The notes under the pieces are model-generated. The model made no database searches and was not told the origin of the DNA. It saw nothing but the letters and a program-made list of their open reading frames with translations. 64,000 nucleotides of DNA from Eubacteriales bacterium (GTDB lineage: Bacteria > Bacillota > Clostridia > Lachnospirales > Lachnospiraceae): NCBI GenBank assembly GCA_030536555.1, contig JAUNPU010000019.1, positions 1 through 64,000 on the forward strand. Reading direction: 5' to 3'. How positions within the stretch are numbered: position 1 is the first letter of the stretch; every line of letters begins with the position of its first letter. Made by a program: the position numbers and the translations under genes. Below, in pieces: positions 42,384 to 51,128 of this stretch.

Positions 42384-43489
42384 ACCGGCATCCCTCCATC
42401 CTGCTCCTGCTCTGTCTCACGAAGCAGCGGAGCCATCACCTGCCCCAGCGCTCCGCCGGAACGCAGGATATCGCTGTATCGGGCAAGCACCGGAAACTGT
42501 GCCACCGCACCGCAGCAGGGAATCTGATCCGCCAGTCCGCTGCCCTGTATCGCTCTTGCCATCTCCGTCACTCCGCTTCGATTCATCACCATTCGCATTT
42601 TGGAAAGAATCGGTGCATACTGCTCGTGAATCTCCTGCTCCTTCACAAGCCGCTTCATCTTGGAAACAGCCCCCTCTTCCGGCAGCATGGGAACAAAGAT
42701 AACATCCATCTCTTCCAGAACCGCCTGTGTCTTTGCCGAAAATCCGGAAGCCAGATCCACCACAGCCAGATCATACTCGGAAAGCCCCCGAAGTGCTGTC
42801 ACCAGCTTTCTCATATCTTCCGCTCCGATCTCATCAAACTCTGAAATACTTTCCGTTCCCGACAGATAGCTGAAGCCTGCCTGCTGCTCTGTGCCCGTAC
42901 ATCCTGCCAGCTTCAGTCCCACATTCATCCCCTTCGTCTTTAGAGCCAGAAAAATGTCAGACAGAGTCCCCGGTGTTGTCCCAAGTACCTCACTCACAGA
43001 ATCTATCTCCTCCAGATTCAGATAAAATACCTTCTTTCCTTCCCACGCTGCCGCCGTCGCCAGCGCAAGCGCCAACGTCGTCTTTCCGGTTCCTCCTGCC
43101 GGACTGTAGAATGCCGCAATCCGGGTATTGCTCTGTCCCCGGATTGCCTCCACGGAATTGCTGCTCTCCGCATACAGAAGAAGTATCTCGTTCAGCAGCG
43201 CCTGCGTCTTCTGATATTTCCGAACCAGCCCGTATCCTTCCACCGGATTCATGGTCGCAGACAGCACAATCGCCGCCATCCCGTCAGCAAGCTCCAGAAG
43301 CTCCGCTCCAGCCATATCCTCACTGACTGCAAGAATATCCGCCTTCGCTCCAGTCTTCAGATATTCATACAGCTTATCCGCCCTCGTAAACAGATTCAAT
43401 TCAAATTGGGGTGCTTTCTCCATAAAAAAGTTGGAAAGGTTTGTCAGATACATCTCATCACTGTCCGCAAGAATTAATTTCTTCTTCAT
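42380..43489 (-). CDS. CpaE-like ATPase (MinD/ParA superfamily), Tad cluster 2
   Basis: 369 residues from the ATG at 43489, which has GAGGGGG upstream. The N-terminal 115 residues look like a receiver domain without full phosphorylation pocket (LILADSDEMYLTNLSNFF). The ATPase has deviant Walker A YSPAGGTGKTTLALAL, VFYLNLEEIDS and YDLAVVDLASGFS. First gene of the pilus transcript, 41 bases after the predicted start of transcription from promoter P1. Confidence 0.9.
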   Translation of the reverse strand: MKKKLILADSDEMYLTNLSNFFMEKAPQFELNLFTRADKLYEYLKTGAKADILAVSEDMAGAELLELADGMAAIVLSATMNPVEGYGLVRKYQKTQALLNEILLLYAESSNSVEAIRGQSNTRIAAFYSPAGGTGKTTLALALATAAAWEGKKVFYLNLEEIDSVSEVLGTTPGTLSDIFLALKTKGMNVGLKLAGCTGTEQQAGFSYLSGTESISEFDEIGAEDMRKLVTALRGLSEYDLAVVDLASGFSAKTQAVLEEMDVIFVPMLPEEGAVSKMKRLVKEQEIHEQYAPILSKMRMVMNRSGVTEMARAIQGSGLADQIPCCGAVAQFPVLARYSDILRSGGALGQVMAPLLRETEQEQDGGMPV

Positions 43490-43537
43490 CTCTATCCCCC
43501 TCGTAGTCCTGCTGCCACAGGCAGTCATATTAAGCTT

Positions 43538-43565
43538 ATTATAGCATTTTTGTTGAATGTGTCAA
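43538..43565 (-). promoter_or_regulatory. Promoter P1 of the Tad cluster 2 pilus operon
   Basis: Minus-strand TTGACA (43565-43560), 16-bp spacer, TATAAT (43543-43538). The sequence around the -10 (AACAAAAATGCTATAATAAG) is identical to that of promoter P2 at 50477-50504. Confidence 0.88.
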
Positions 43566-43574
43566 TTTTAAATA

Positions 43575-43586
43575 ATCATTAATGAT
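43575..43586. promoter_or_regulatory. Candidate operator ATCATTAATGAT upstream of P1
   Basis: Perfect 12-bp palindrome, nine bases upstream of the -35 box. A near-identical palindrome lies at the same distance from P2. Confidence 0.6.
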
Positions 43587-43619
43587 ATGTTAAAATATAC
43601 ATCGTCCAACTATTAACCA

Positions 43620-43662
43620 GAAAAAAGCACGCACATAACATGCTCCATGCTCTGTGCGTGCT
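43620..43662 (-). terminator. Terminator of the surface protein gene
   Basis: Minus-strand perfect 10-bp stem (43662-43653 with 43635-43626) and six T. Confidence 0.92.
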
Positions 43663-43680
43663 CTGATCTCTTATTCTGTT

Positions 43681-46600
43681 TTACTCGACTCTTGCTCCGC
43701 TGCTTCCCACACGGTATTCACCGATTCTGGTATTCGCAGCCATCGCGCCATGAGACTCTTCTTCTGGACCATAGAAATAGTACCATTTTCCGTCAATCTG
43801 CTGCCAGCCGGTCAGCATACGGCCTCTGGTTCCGTCTGCAACCGGATACAGATAGTAGTATTTTCCTTCATCACTGATCCAGCCGGTCGCCATCTTGCCC
43901 GTCTGCTGGAAATAATACCACTCTGTAGTACCCTGATATGGCAGATATGCCCAGCCGTCATGCAGCATTGCGCCTTCATTTTCTCCTGCTGTTCCGTCAA
44001 AGTAATACCATGCATCGTCGATGTATTTCCAACTGTTACTCATCGCTCCGAAGGTTCCATCCGGTCCCATATTCAGATAATAGGTTCTTCCATTCTGAAC
44101 CATCCAGCCGGTTGCCATATAACCATCTTCCTTAAAATAGTACCACGCCATGGTTCCCTGATACGGAAGCTTCTTCCAGGTATTGGTCAGCCAGGTTCCG
44201 TCCGGATTCTTGCAGCGCCAGCCCTGCTCATCCCTGCTCCAGGAGCTGTCGCTGTAACCGTCTGCAGTGGTCTTGCTGGTCGTATCATTGTCATCACTGG
44301 AAGAGCTGGAATCGTAATTCCCCGACAGTCTCTTGTTCTCCATGCGGAAGTTCTGAGAGGTACGTCTCAGCGTCTTTACCGATCCGGTACCTGTACGGAA
44401 CTCTGCCGCGATGGTATTGGTGCCGTTCACACCCTTTCTCTCAAAGGTCTGGCTTCGAATGGTCATTCTGGTACTTCCACTTACCTTCGTATAGTCCGTT
44501 CCTTCTATCAGCTTTTCACCGTTCAGCCACAGATCTTCAAATTCCTCGATAACACCGGCTGATACATACAGCTGATCGCTGATTTCTGTCAGGAGATAAT
44601 CTCTGCTTCCTGCTGCAGTCTCAGTACCGATATGTTCTTCAATCTCATAGCCTTCATCTGATGCGTTGTAAACATTCTTGTTGGTATTCTCTCTCACGGT
44701 CAGTGTCAGATCCTGATAGGACGGCTCAAACTTTCCGTTCTGATAGGTAACCTCAACCTGAATATCAAAATCACCGGTCTCTAACGGAACACCGTAAATC
44801 TCACCGGTACCCGGCTTCAGCTCCAGACCTCTCGGCAGTTTGCCTGCTGTAAGCCTGTAGGTTTCCTGTACCTCGTAATACATATTGTTGGTGGCAATCA
44901 TATAAGAATACGGTACATACTTGACCGCATCTCCCAGACCATCGCTGGTAATCAGCGGATTGCTGGCATATCCCTGCAGTTCAATCTCCACCGGTTCCTG
45001 TCCGTCCGCAGTAATCACCAGCGTACCGGACAATTCGCCCTCGCCGTCCGGCACCAGACGAACCTTGGCAATATTTGCCAGCTCCACATACTGATAATCC
45101 ACATGAGTATCTGTAAATGCCCCCAGCGTATCATTGCCCTGACCGCCGACTACCCAGTAATCGTCCAGCTTCACATGCTGTGCGTCCTTCAGTTCCACGC
45201 TCAGCCCAGTCAGGTCACTGTCACCGATGTTGGCAATCATAATATCATGATGATAATCAAAATACTTTGTCAGGAACACTTCTCGCTTATCCGGACCATT
45301 GACAAACAGGCTCGGACCGCTCTGCTTCTTCGCAAACGTTACCTGATAATTACGCTTTTTATTCCCGATATGCGCCTGATATGCTACCGGTCCATTGGAG
45401 AAATCCTTCTCGGACTTTCCGGATTCCTGCTTATCTCCGCTGTGAATGGTAACATCGTCCGGGCAGCTGAAATACGGAACCAGATGTGCCAGATCCGCAT
45501 CCATGTTTGTTATGAATACTGTCTGATAGCCATAGCCATAATAGGTATCCATGGTATAGTTATAATTATTTTCCACTGCCAATGCATCGCCGTCATTTCT
45601 TGCGCCATACATAGTTAAGTATGGGTCTTCCATGTTCACAAGCGGCTTATCATCATATACATAATCTTCCTCATACGTTTCGTACAGCTTTATTCTTCTC
45701 CACCAGCATGTCCCGTCTTTAAAGCAGACAGTAAAATCAAACACAACCACTTCACTATCTCCTGATACTTTCGGAATCTTATAGCCGCACGGTACCATTG
45801 ACCGATCTGGCGGAAGCGCTGCAGATGTAATATCTTCTGCTCCTGCCGCTGCTGCCTCTGCAAGAGATTGATAATAGCCATAGAACACCTTTTCGATGTT
45901 CTCATTCTCCTCCAGCATAAAGTAGTACTCTCTATCCAGTGGATATCCCGGTTTCAAGCCAATGCTCGTTATATACCCATAGGTATAAGTTTCCTTGCCA
46001 AAGTAATCCTGTTCCCGATCTACCTCCACTGAAAAACTGCCTAAACGGTTTCTCATGTATACACTGCCAGTCTCCTCCGCAACTGGTACCATCTGATTAT
46101 TCTCTACAGCATAAAACCGTTCGCCCAGCTCTGGCGTTTCATGTGTTATTACAAACTCATATGCTCTGCAATAAAATATCCTGTTCGTCTCTGGATTCGA
46201 ATACACAAGGCAGAACACATTGGAGTCTGCGATGCTGTCAGCCGGTGCAAAGCTGTCCGTATATCCTCCCCCTTCCGCTGTCAGAAGCTGATCTGTAATT
46301 GCGTGATCCGGCTCCCGTCCTTCCTTATAGGCATCAAGAAAATCCTTCAACTGGTAGGCTTCCACTTTCAAAGAATCTCTGTTTTGATTTTTTATGATTG
46401 AATCCAGCGTCAGGGAATAAATATCTCCTTCCTGATGTAAGTCTGCATAACATATCTCCCTGATAACCGGCATACCTTCCTGGCTCAGCGGCGATCTGTC
46501 TTCGATGAATTTCGGCGAGTAAACATCTCCCGCATTTTCACCCGTTGTTCTGACAAGTTCTACGTTCAGCTTTTCAGAAATCCGGTTCGATAAATAGATT

Positions 46601-47274
46601 TCGATATTATATCGAATACTCTCCTTGTCCAGCTGATTTCCGCTGCCAAGCAGCAGATCCAGGGAAATATGTGAGCTAATATAACCAGACTCATCTACCA
46701 AATCTACCGTTCCGCTTCTGTCTATTGCATGAGCTTCATCTTCAATAATTTCGCCGTCATTGTCCCAATAATATGTCCAGACAACTCTGCCACCATCCGG
46801 GACGTCTATTGGATTGCCATCCCTATCCTGCATTCTGGATAAGATCAATTCTACCGGAACTGCATCCAGCTTGTCTTCCGGATAATCATTGAGAAATACA
46901 TAGGCATATACTTCGTCAATCGGCGGCATAAAGGAAAACAGCGAGATTGCATCCGACATCGTTGCCAGTTCCAGATCATCCTCCAGTTCTCCATCCGGCT
47001 CTTCCTCTTCCTCTGCATCCGAATCAGAGGCCAGGTCGTATTCCAGGTCCTCGTCCTCGAATTCCTCATCATCCTCGGTACCGGTATCTTCCCCGGTGTT
47101 CTCTGCTGTATTGGACGGAGAAGCCTTCTGCTTAACCGGCGCCGTCACAGCCGTTCCTTCCCAGTTCCCCGATGCTGCCGTTTCCGCAACTGCGGTCGTC
47201 CCTGGCTGCAATACCAGCGCAAGGGTCAGAACGATTGCAAGATAACGCGAGAACTTTTCTCTTAACTTTTTCAT
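43681..47274 (-). CDS. Large secreted surface protein with C-terminal cell-wall-binding repeats
   Basis: 1197 residues. Signal peptide 1-31 (MKKLREKFSRYLAIVLTLAL... TAVAET). An acidic, disordered region follows at about 60-105. The middle is beta-rich: a putative-Ig (He_PIG-like) module near 810-880 has TAGKLPRGLELKPGTGEIYGVPLETGDFDI, and other segments resemble Ig-like folds. The C-terminal 150 residues are choline-binding-type (CW_binding) repeats such as GWRCKNPDGTW, WYYFKEDGYMATGW, YYFDG and GWQQIDGKWYYF. These hold it to wall polymers. The start overlaps the kinase stop, so it is translated together with the kinase. Likely an adhesin or a sensor ligand in the envelope; no enzyme motif was seen. 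Confidence 0.85.
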   Translation of the reverse strand: MKKLREKFSRYLAIVLTLALVLQPGTTAVAETAASGNWEGTAVTAPVKQKASPSNTAENTGEDTGTEDDEEFEDEDLEYDLASDSDAEEEEEPDGELEDDLELATMSDAISLFSFMPPIDEVYAYVFLNDYPEDKLDAVPVELILSRMQDRDGNPIDVPDGGRVVWTYYWDNDGEIIEDEAHAIDRSGTVDLVDESGYISSHISLDLLLGSGNQLDKESIRYNIEIYLSNRISEKLNVELVRTTGENAGDVYSPKFIEDRSPLSQEGMPVIREICYADLHQEGDIYSLTLDSIIKNQNRDSLKVEAYQLKDFLDAYKEGREPDHAITDQLLTAEGGGYTDSFAPADSIADSNVFCLVYSNPETNRIFYCRAYEFVITHETPELGERFYAVENNQMVPVAEETGSVYMRNRLGSFSVEVDREQDYFGKETYTYGYITSIGLKPGYPLDREYYFMLEENENIEKVFYGYYQSLAEAAAAGAEDITSAALPPDRSMVPCGYKIPKVSGDSEVVVFDFTVCFKDGTCWWRRIKLYETYEEDYVYDDKPLVNMEDPYLTMYGARNDGDALAVENNYNYTMDTYYGYGYQTVFITNMDADLAHLVPYFSCPDDVTIHSGDKQESGKSEKDFSNGPVAYQAHIGNKKRNYQVTFAKKQSGPSLFVNGPDKREVFLTKYFDYHHDIMIANIGDSDLTGLSVELKDAQHVKLDDYWVVGGQGNDTLGAFTDTHVDYQYVELANIAKVRLVPDGEGELSGTLVITADGQEPVEIELQGYASNPLITSDGLGDAVKYVPYSYMIATNNMYYEVQETYRLTAGKLPRGLELKPGTGEIYGVPLETGDFDIQVEVTYQNGKFEPSYQDLTLTVRENTNKNVYNASDEGYEIEEHIGTETAAGSRDYLLTEISDQLYVSAGVIEEFEDLWLNGEKLIEGTDYTKVSGSTRMTIRSQTFERKGVNGTNTIAAEFRTGTGSVKTLRRTSQNFRMENKRLSGNYDSSSSSDDNDTTSKTTADGYSDSSWSRDEQGWRCKNPDGTWLTNTWKKLPYQGTMAWYYFKEDGYMATGWMVQNGRTYYLNMGPDGTFGAMSNSWKYIDDAWYYFDGTAGENEGAMLHDGWAYLPYQGTTEWYYFQQTGKMATGWISDEGKYYYLYPVADGTRGRMLTGWQQIDGKWYYFYGPEEESHGAMAANTRIGEYRVGSSGARVE

Positions 47275-50180
47275 TCCCTTCCTCCTTCTTTTTTACGAGC
47301 CAGCTCCACCAGCTCATTTTTATTGTAAATGCGGGCTTCCCGCATATTACCGGTTGGGTCGTCGAAGAACAGCCTGTCTCCGACCACATCGCACAGATTC
47401 GGAAGATCCGCCAGAATCTGACCTCTCTCATTCAAAAGCTGACCGTAAGCTTCGCCGTCTGCCGTAACAAACTGCACCACCAGATACGGTCCTGCCTGTG
47501 TCACATAAGTAAGATACGCATCCTCATCCAGACGAAATGCCAGCCTGCCGGTTTCCCTGTCATAGGCCTCCGGCGTGCCATGAAGGGGTGACTGAATCCG
47601 ATACCGGTCTGTCACAAATTCTTCATAAAGACTTTTGTCCTTCGGCTCTCCCGCCTTCTTATATAAGAGGCTTCCATCCTGCCCGCTGTAAGCCGCAACG
47701 GTTCCATCATTGTAGATTACCTCCAGACGAGAAGTATTTCCCTCCCGCACATACTGCTGGTCGTAGACCTGCCCGGCATCCGGTATGTCTGTCTCTGCCA
47801 GCTTCGTTCCATCCACCGCAAAAAGATGGAACCGGTCATAGGAAAACAGCATCACCGTCTTCCCGTCGGCACTGATCCGTGCCTCATCATGAGCAATATT
47901 GGGGTCGTAGGAAAATACCTCCGCCTCCGGATGATGCTCATAGCGCATAATCTGTATCTGCGGCGAATCGCTGCTTCCATTGAGTACACAGCCATTCTGA
48001 ATCTGAACGAAATCACTGTCATGCTCTTTCTTCTGTGATGCCACCGGCGCAGCGTATTCGTTGAATATCTGGATTTCATCCTGTGTCGTGATAATCGTAT
48101 GGTCACCACTCCGTGCAAACCGCTGAATCTTCTCCGACGTGGTCACAAGAGGCGTCTGTTCGCCCGTCACCGGATGAATCTTTACCAGCAGATTATCCGT
48201 CTGAACGTAGATACCACTCTCGTCCGCCTGCACGCCAAATGCAGCCGCAGAGTCAAATCCGCCAGTCTGAATCTTCTTCTCCGTATCAATCACGGCAAAC
48301 AGGGACCCGGACTGATTGGAAGCGGAACAGGCAAGATATTCCTGACTGAATCCGCCCTCAAAATGGGTATACCCCGAAGTTTCATCGAACAAAATAATGG
48401 TATCCTCCGGATCTGTCCGGTCATAAATCAGCAGCGAGCCGTCTGCAAAGCTTACTGCGAGCCTGCTTCCGTCCGGATTCAGCGCCAGCAGATTGTCACA
48501 GGGATTTGCAAAGCTGTCATTGACCGTAACACTCTGACACTTTCCCTCGAAATCAATCGTGTCCAGCACCTGTCCGCTGGAAGCATCATATATCGTTGCA
48601 AAGGTTTCTTCTTTATATATAGCTGCCATCGTACTTCCATCGCCGGATATGGCAACAGCCGTGGCTGGTTTTCCGGTCCAGATCTGCTGTCCGGTCTGCA
48701 GATCATAGACGCTTACCCCTGCCTGACCCGCGTACACAACCCGGTGTTCATCCAGGTATTCTGCCTCAGCCAGTGCAGATTCTGCTGCCGGAAGCGTCTC
48801 AATCACCTCAGCCTTATCCGTGTCAAACAGAATCAGCTTCCCCTGACAGACACAGACCGCCGTCTGTCCGTCCGGAGATATCCGCATCCACAACGGCGCA
48901 GATGGAAGTTCCAGTGTTCCGTGTCCCCGGTACCCGTCTTTCAGCTCGTAGACCCCCAGTGCCTTCGTCAGTGTTCTCTGGACCTCCGGCACATCCTCCG
49001 GTTCCAGGCTTGTCTTTTCAACAGGCAGCGCCTGAAGCGCATACTGAATGGCTGCTTCCGGGTCTCCCTGAGCCAGTGCCTGTCTGGAATATTCCGCCAG
49101 TTTCAGCCACTGTTCCGTAGTCTGCATTCGCTTTAAACCCAGAAATGCACTGGCTGAACCGGATGCAAACAGCAGGGTGAACAGAATCCCTGCACAAATC
49201 CTGCTCCGCTTCCGCCGACGGACACGAACATCATTTTCCCTCAGGTGCTGCAGATCCCACAGCATCTCCTCCGCAGTCTGATATCGAAGATCCGGATTGG
49301 GATTCATCGCTTTTGTAATGATTCTCACAATCTGAGGACTGAATGCTTCCTTCGACAGCGGTACAACTGCCCTCGCATCTTTGGATGGCCGCTGACCGCA
49401 CAGCAGATGATAGAGCGTCGCTCCGGTACTGTAGATATCTGACCGCACATCCGGCATAATGCCTGCCCGTCTGGAAAGACCGGACGACGACCGCCCTGCT
49501 GTCATCAGCTCCGTATCCATATGTGCAATCGTGGTATCGCCCCTGTCCGCAAGTGTAACCGTATCCGCCATTGCTGTTCTGTCATAGGTAGCTGTAGATG
49601 CCGTAGGATTGACCGTATCCGATCCGGAGGAATAGTCCAGACCATAGTGCTCCGGTGATGCATATCCGGCGCTGCAGCCCACGACATTTTCCTCTCCCAG
49701 TGCCAGTGCAATGTTGAAGTCAATCAGACAGATATGATTGTCCGAAGTCCGCATCAGGTTCGCCGGTTTGATGTCACTGTGAACGAAGCCCCGCGGCGGC
49801 GTTCCATGGGTAGGGCTGTGAAGATACCGCAGTGCCTCCAGCAGCTCCTTCGCCCACTGAATCACCTGGGGCTGCGAGAATACCTCGCCTCGCTTCAGCG
49901 GACGGTCCAGACTCTCCCCCTGTATGTAATCCATCACCGTGTAGACCGTTTCACCCTCCACGAAGAAATCATATACATTCGGAATATAGGGATGACTTAA
50001 CTCCTTTAAAATATCAACCTCACGGCGCAGAAATTCCGGGCGCGTTGTAATTCTCCGCTTATCCGCTTTCAGAACCACCTGCTTCCCCAGACGCAGATGC
50101 CTGGCCAGATATACTGTTCCGCCGCCTCCGGAACCAAGCTTTTCCATTATTTCATATGTTCCTGCAATCACCACTGCCAT
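47271..50180 (-). CDS. Membrane Ser/Thr protein kinase with extracellular propeller-like domain
   Basis: 969 residues from the ATG at 50180, preceded by AGGAGA. Kinase domain 1-310: glycine loop LGSGGGGTVY (15-24), K38 in VLK, E54, catalytic loop HSDIKPANL (D136, N141), and DFN at 154-156 where most kinases have DFG. After SPEHYG (175-180) comes a Thr/Ser/Asp-rich insertion of about 60 residues, then the normal MPDVRSDIYSTGATLYHLL. A single membrane helix lies at about 327-349. The outer 610 residues contain repeated beta-blades with WD40/PQQ-like phrases (ISPDGQTAVCVCQGKLILFD, VSVYDLQTGQQIW, NPDGSRLAVSFADGSLLIYD, ISADGKTVMLFS). This suggests an external sensor. Placed between a small membrane protein and the surface protein in one transcript. 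Confidence 0.9.
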   Translation of the reverse strand: MAVVIAGTYEIMEKLGSGGGGTVYLARHLRLGKQVVLKADKRRITTRPEFLRREVDILKELSHPYIPNVYDFFVEGETVYTVMDYIQGESLDRPLKRGEVFSQPQVIQWAKELLEALRYLHSPTHGTPPRGFVHSDIKPANLMRTSDNHICLIDFNIALALGEENVVGCSAGYASPEHYGLDYSSGSDTVNPTASTATYDRTAMADTVTLADRGDTTIAHMDTELMTAGRSSSGLSRRAGIMPDVRSDIYSTGATLYHLLCGQRPSKDARAVVPLSKEAFSPQIVRIITKAMNPNPDLRYQTAEEMLWDLQHLRENDVRVRRRKRSRICAGILFTLLFASGSASAFLGLKRMQTTEQWLKLAEYSRQALAQGDPEAAIQYALQALPVEKTSLEPEDVPEVQRTLTKALGVYELKDGYRGHGTLELPSAPLWMRISPDGQTAVCVCQGKLILFDTDKAEVIETLPAAESALAEAEYLDEHRVVYAGQAGVSVYDLQTGQQIWTGKPATAVAISGDGSTMAAIYKEETFATIYDASSGQVLDTIDFEGKCQSVTVNDSFANPCDNLLALNPDGSRLAVSFADGSLLIYDRTDPEDTIILFDETSGYTHFEGGFSQEYLACSASNQSGSLFAVIDTEKKIQTGGFDSAAAFGVQADESGIYVQTDNLLVKIHPVTGEQTPLVTTSEKIQRFARSGDHTIITTQDEIQIFNEYAAPVASQKKEHDSDFVQIQNGCVLNGSSDSPQIQIMRYEHHPEAEVFSYDPNIAHDEARISADGKTVMLFSYDRFHLFAVDGTKLAETDIPDAGQVYDQQYVREGNTSRLEVIYNDGTVAAYSGQDGSLLYKKAGEPKDKSLYEEFVTDRYRIQSPLHGTPEAYDRETGRLAFRLDEDAYLTYVTQAGPYLVVQFVTADGEAYGQLLNERGQILADLPNLCDVVGDRLFFDDPTGNMREARIYNKNELVELARKKEGGRE

Positions 50181-50217
50181 ATGCTGTCTCCTGTTCCCCT
50201 CAAGCCTCCTGCTCCTC

Positions 50218-50415
50218 TTACAGCTTTCGGCGACCCTTTTTTCTCTTCGGTGGTTCTTTTCCGTACTCCTCATCCAGCTGAGTTTTCAGATGGAGTCCAC
50301 GAATCTGAGATATCAGGAAATACAGAACTGCCAACAGCGCTGCACCACCTGCCGTAATCAGCCCGCCATAAAAAAGCTGCGCATCCGTCACCATTCCTGT
50401 CAAATTCTGCAGCAT
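50218..50415 (-). CDS. Small single-pass membrane protein, first gene of the kinase operon
   Basis: 65 residues from the ATG at 50415, which has AGGAGG ten bases upstream. A short outer part is followed by a hydrophobic helix (about 16-35: GGLITAGGAALLAVLYFLIS) and a charged tail ending in KEPPKRKKGRRKL. The family is not recognised. It starts about 55 bases after the predicted transcription start of P2 and ends 37 bases before the kinase start. It may be a partner of the kinase or of the pilus platform (inference). Confidence 0.68.
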   Translation of the reverse strand: MLQNLTGMVTDAQLFYGGLITAGGAALLAVLYFLISQIRGLHLKTQLDEEYGKEPPKRKKGRRKL

Positions 50416-50476
50416 AATTCCAACGCCTCCTATCTGCTGCTCCGCCGGTTTTTTCACTCATACAAACATTACACTT

Positions 50477-50504
50477 ATTATAGCATTTTTGTTCTTTATG
50501 TCAA
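50477..50504 (-). promoter_or_regulatory. Promoter P2 of the kinase/surface protein operon
   Basis: Minus-strand TTGACA (50504-50499), 16-bp spacer, TATAAT (50482-50477). It shares about 20 bases around the -10 with P1. Confidence 0.88.
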
Positions 50505-50513
50505 TTTCTATTA

Positions 50514-50525
50514 ATCATAAATGAT
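50514..50525. promoter_or_regulatory. Candidate operator ATCAT-WW-ATGAT between xre and the kinase operon
   Basis: 12-bp palindrome with one asymmetric central pair, nine bases from the P2 -35 and eight bases from a TTGACG that may be the -35 of xre. The distance to the -35 equals that at P1. Confidence 0.6.
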
Positions 50526-50533
50526 AATTATAT

Positions 50534-50564
50534 TTGACGTTTGCTCACTTAAACTATTTAAGAT
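50534..50564 (+). promoter_or_regulatory. Possible promoter of xre
   Basis: TTGACG (50534-50539); the best -10 is TAAGAT (50559-50564) with a 19-bp spacer. Weak. Confidence 0.35.
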
Positions 50565-50577
50565 GGAGGGATTTTAC

Positions 50578-50889
50578 ATGATTATTAAAACTGCTGAACG
50601 CATCCGTGAATTGCGGGAAAAAAATGATTTCACACAATCTGAACTGGCTCGTCGTCTCTATGTGACCCGATCCAGTGTCAACGCCTGGGAGATGGCTATT
50701 TCCATCCCCTCAACCGAGAAAATCACCGAATTATGTCAAGTGCTTCACACTTCGTCCGATTACCTGCTGGGGCTTTCATCGGAGGAAGTGATCTGTCTGA
50801 ATCAGTATTCATTTGAGGAGAAGGAGATTCTGTATCGATTAATGAAGTATTTTGATGAAGTTCAGAACCAATCAAAAGTGGAATCTTAA
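50578..50889 (+). CDS. XRE family transcriptional regulator
   Basis: 103 residues from the ATG at 50578 with GGAGGG eight bases upstream; the frame is open further back without a site. HTH at about 8-62: RIRELREKNDFTQSELARRLYVTRSSVNAWEMAISIPSTEKITELCQVL, followed by TSSDYLLGL, the Cro/C1 arrangement. The last 35 residues (FEEKEILYRLMKYFDEV) are helical and probably dimerise. It is transcribed away from the kinase operon, with a shared palindrome between. It likely regulates itself and the kinase operon, and by the shared site also the pilus operon. Confidence 0.9.
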   Translation: MIIKTAERIRELREKNDFTQSELARRLYVTRSSVNAWEMAISIPSTEKITELCQVLHTSSDYLLGLSSEEVICLNQYSFEEKEILYRLMKYFDEVQNQSKVES

Positions 50890-50908
50890 GACCTGTTTCC
50901 CTGCAGCA

Positions 50909-50948
50909 CTTTTGCATTCTGGGGACGACTTTCCCGGAATGCAAAAAG
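50909..50948. other. Long hairpin downstream of xre
   Basis: 10-11-bp stem TTTTGCATTC/GAATGCAAAA with inner GGG/CCC pairs. There is no clear T run directly after it on either strand, so termination is possible but unproven. Confidence 0.45.
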
Positions 50949-51003
50949 CATCAGCTTATCCCCCTGCTGTCTTTTGCATCCCTCCAGCCCTGTTTTTTAC
51001 AAC

Positions 51004-51046
51004 AAAAAAAGCGCCAGCCCCACAGCTCTCTGTCTGCAAAACCAGC
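51004..51046 (-). terminator. Terminator of tRNA-Lys copy 2
   Basis: Minus-strand 13-bp stem (51046-51034 with 51025-51013) that relies on several G-T pairs, then TTTTTTT. Its 5' arm resembles that of copy 1. Confidence 0.7.
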
Positions 51047-51055
51047 ACTCTTCAG

Positions 51056-51128
51056 TGCGCCTTCGGGGGCTCGAACCCCGGACAAATAGATTAAGAGTCT
51101 ACTGCTCTACCAACTGAGCTAAAGGCGC
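51056..51128 (-). tRNA. tRNA-Lys (CTT), copy 2
   Basis: 73 bases, identical to copy 1 at 30614-30686 and in the same orientation. Complete cloverleaf, anticodon CTT, no encoded CCA. The identity runs four bases further upstream of the tRNA (51129-51132). Confidence 0.97.

Noticed and set aside
30614..51128. Tad cluster 2 as an integrative element with att sites
   Set aside because: The direct tRNA repeats fit, but no integrase, excisionase or transfer gene is present, so only passive recombination is proposed.
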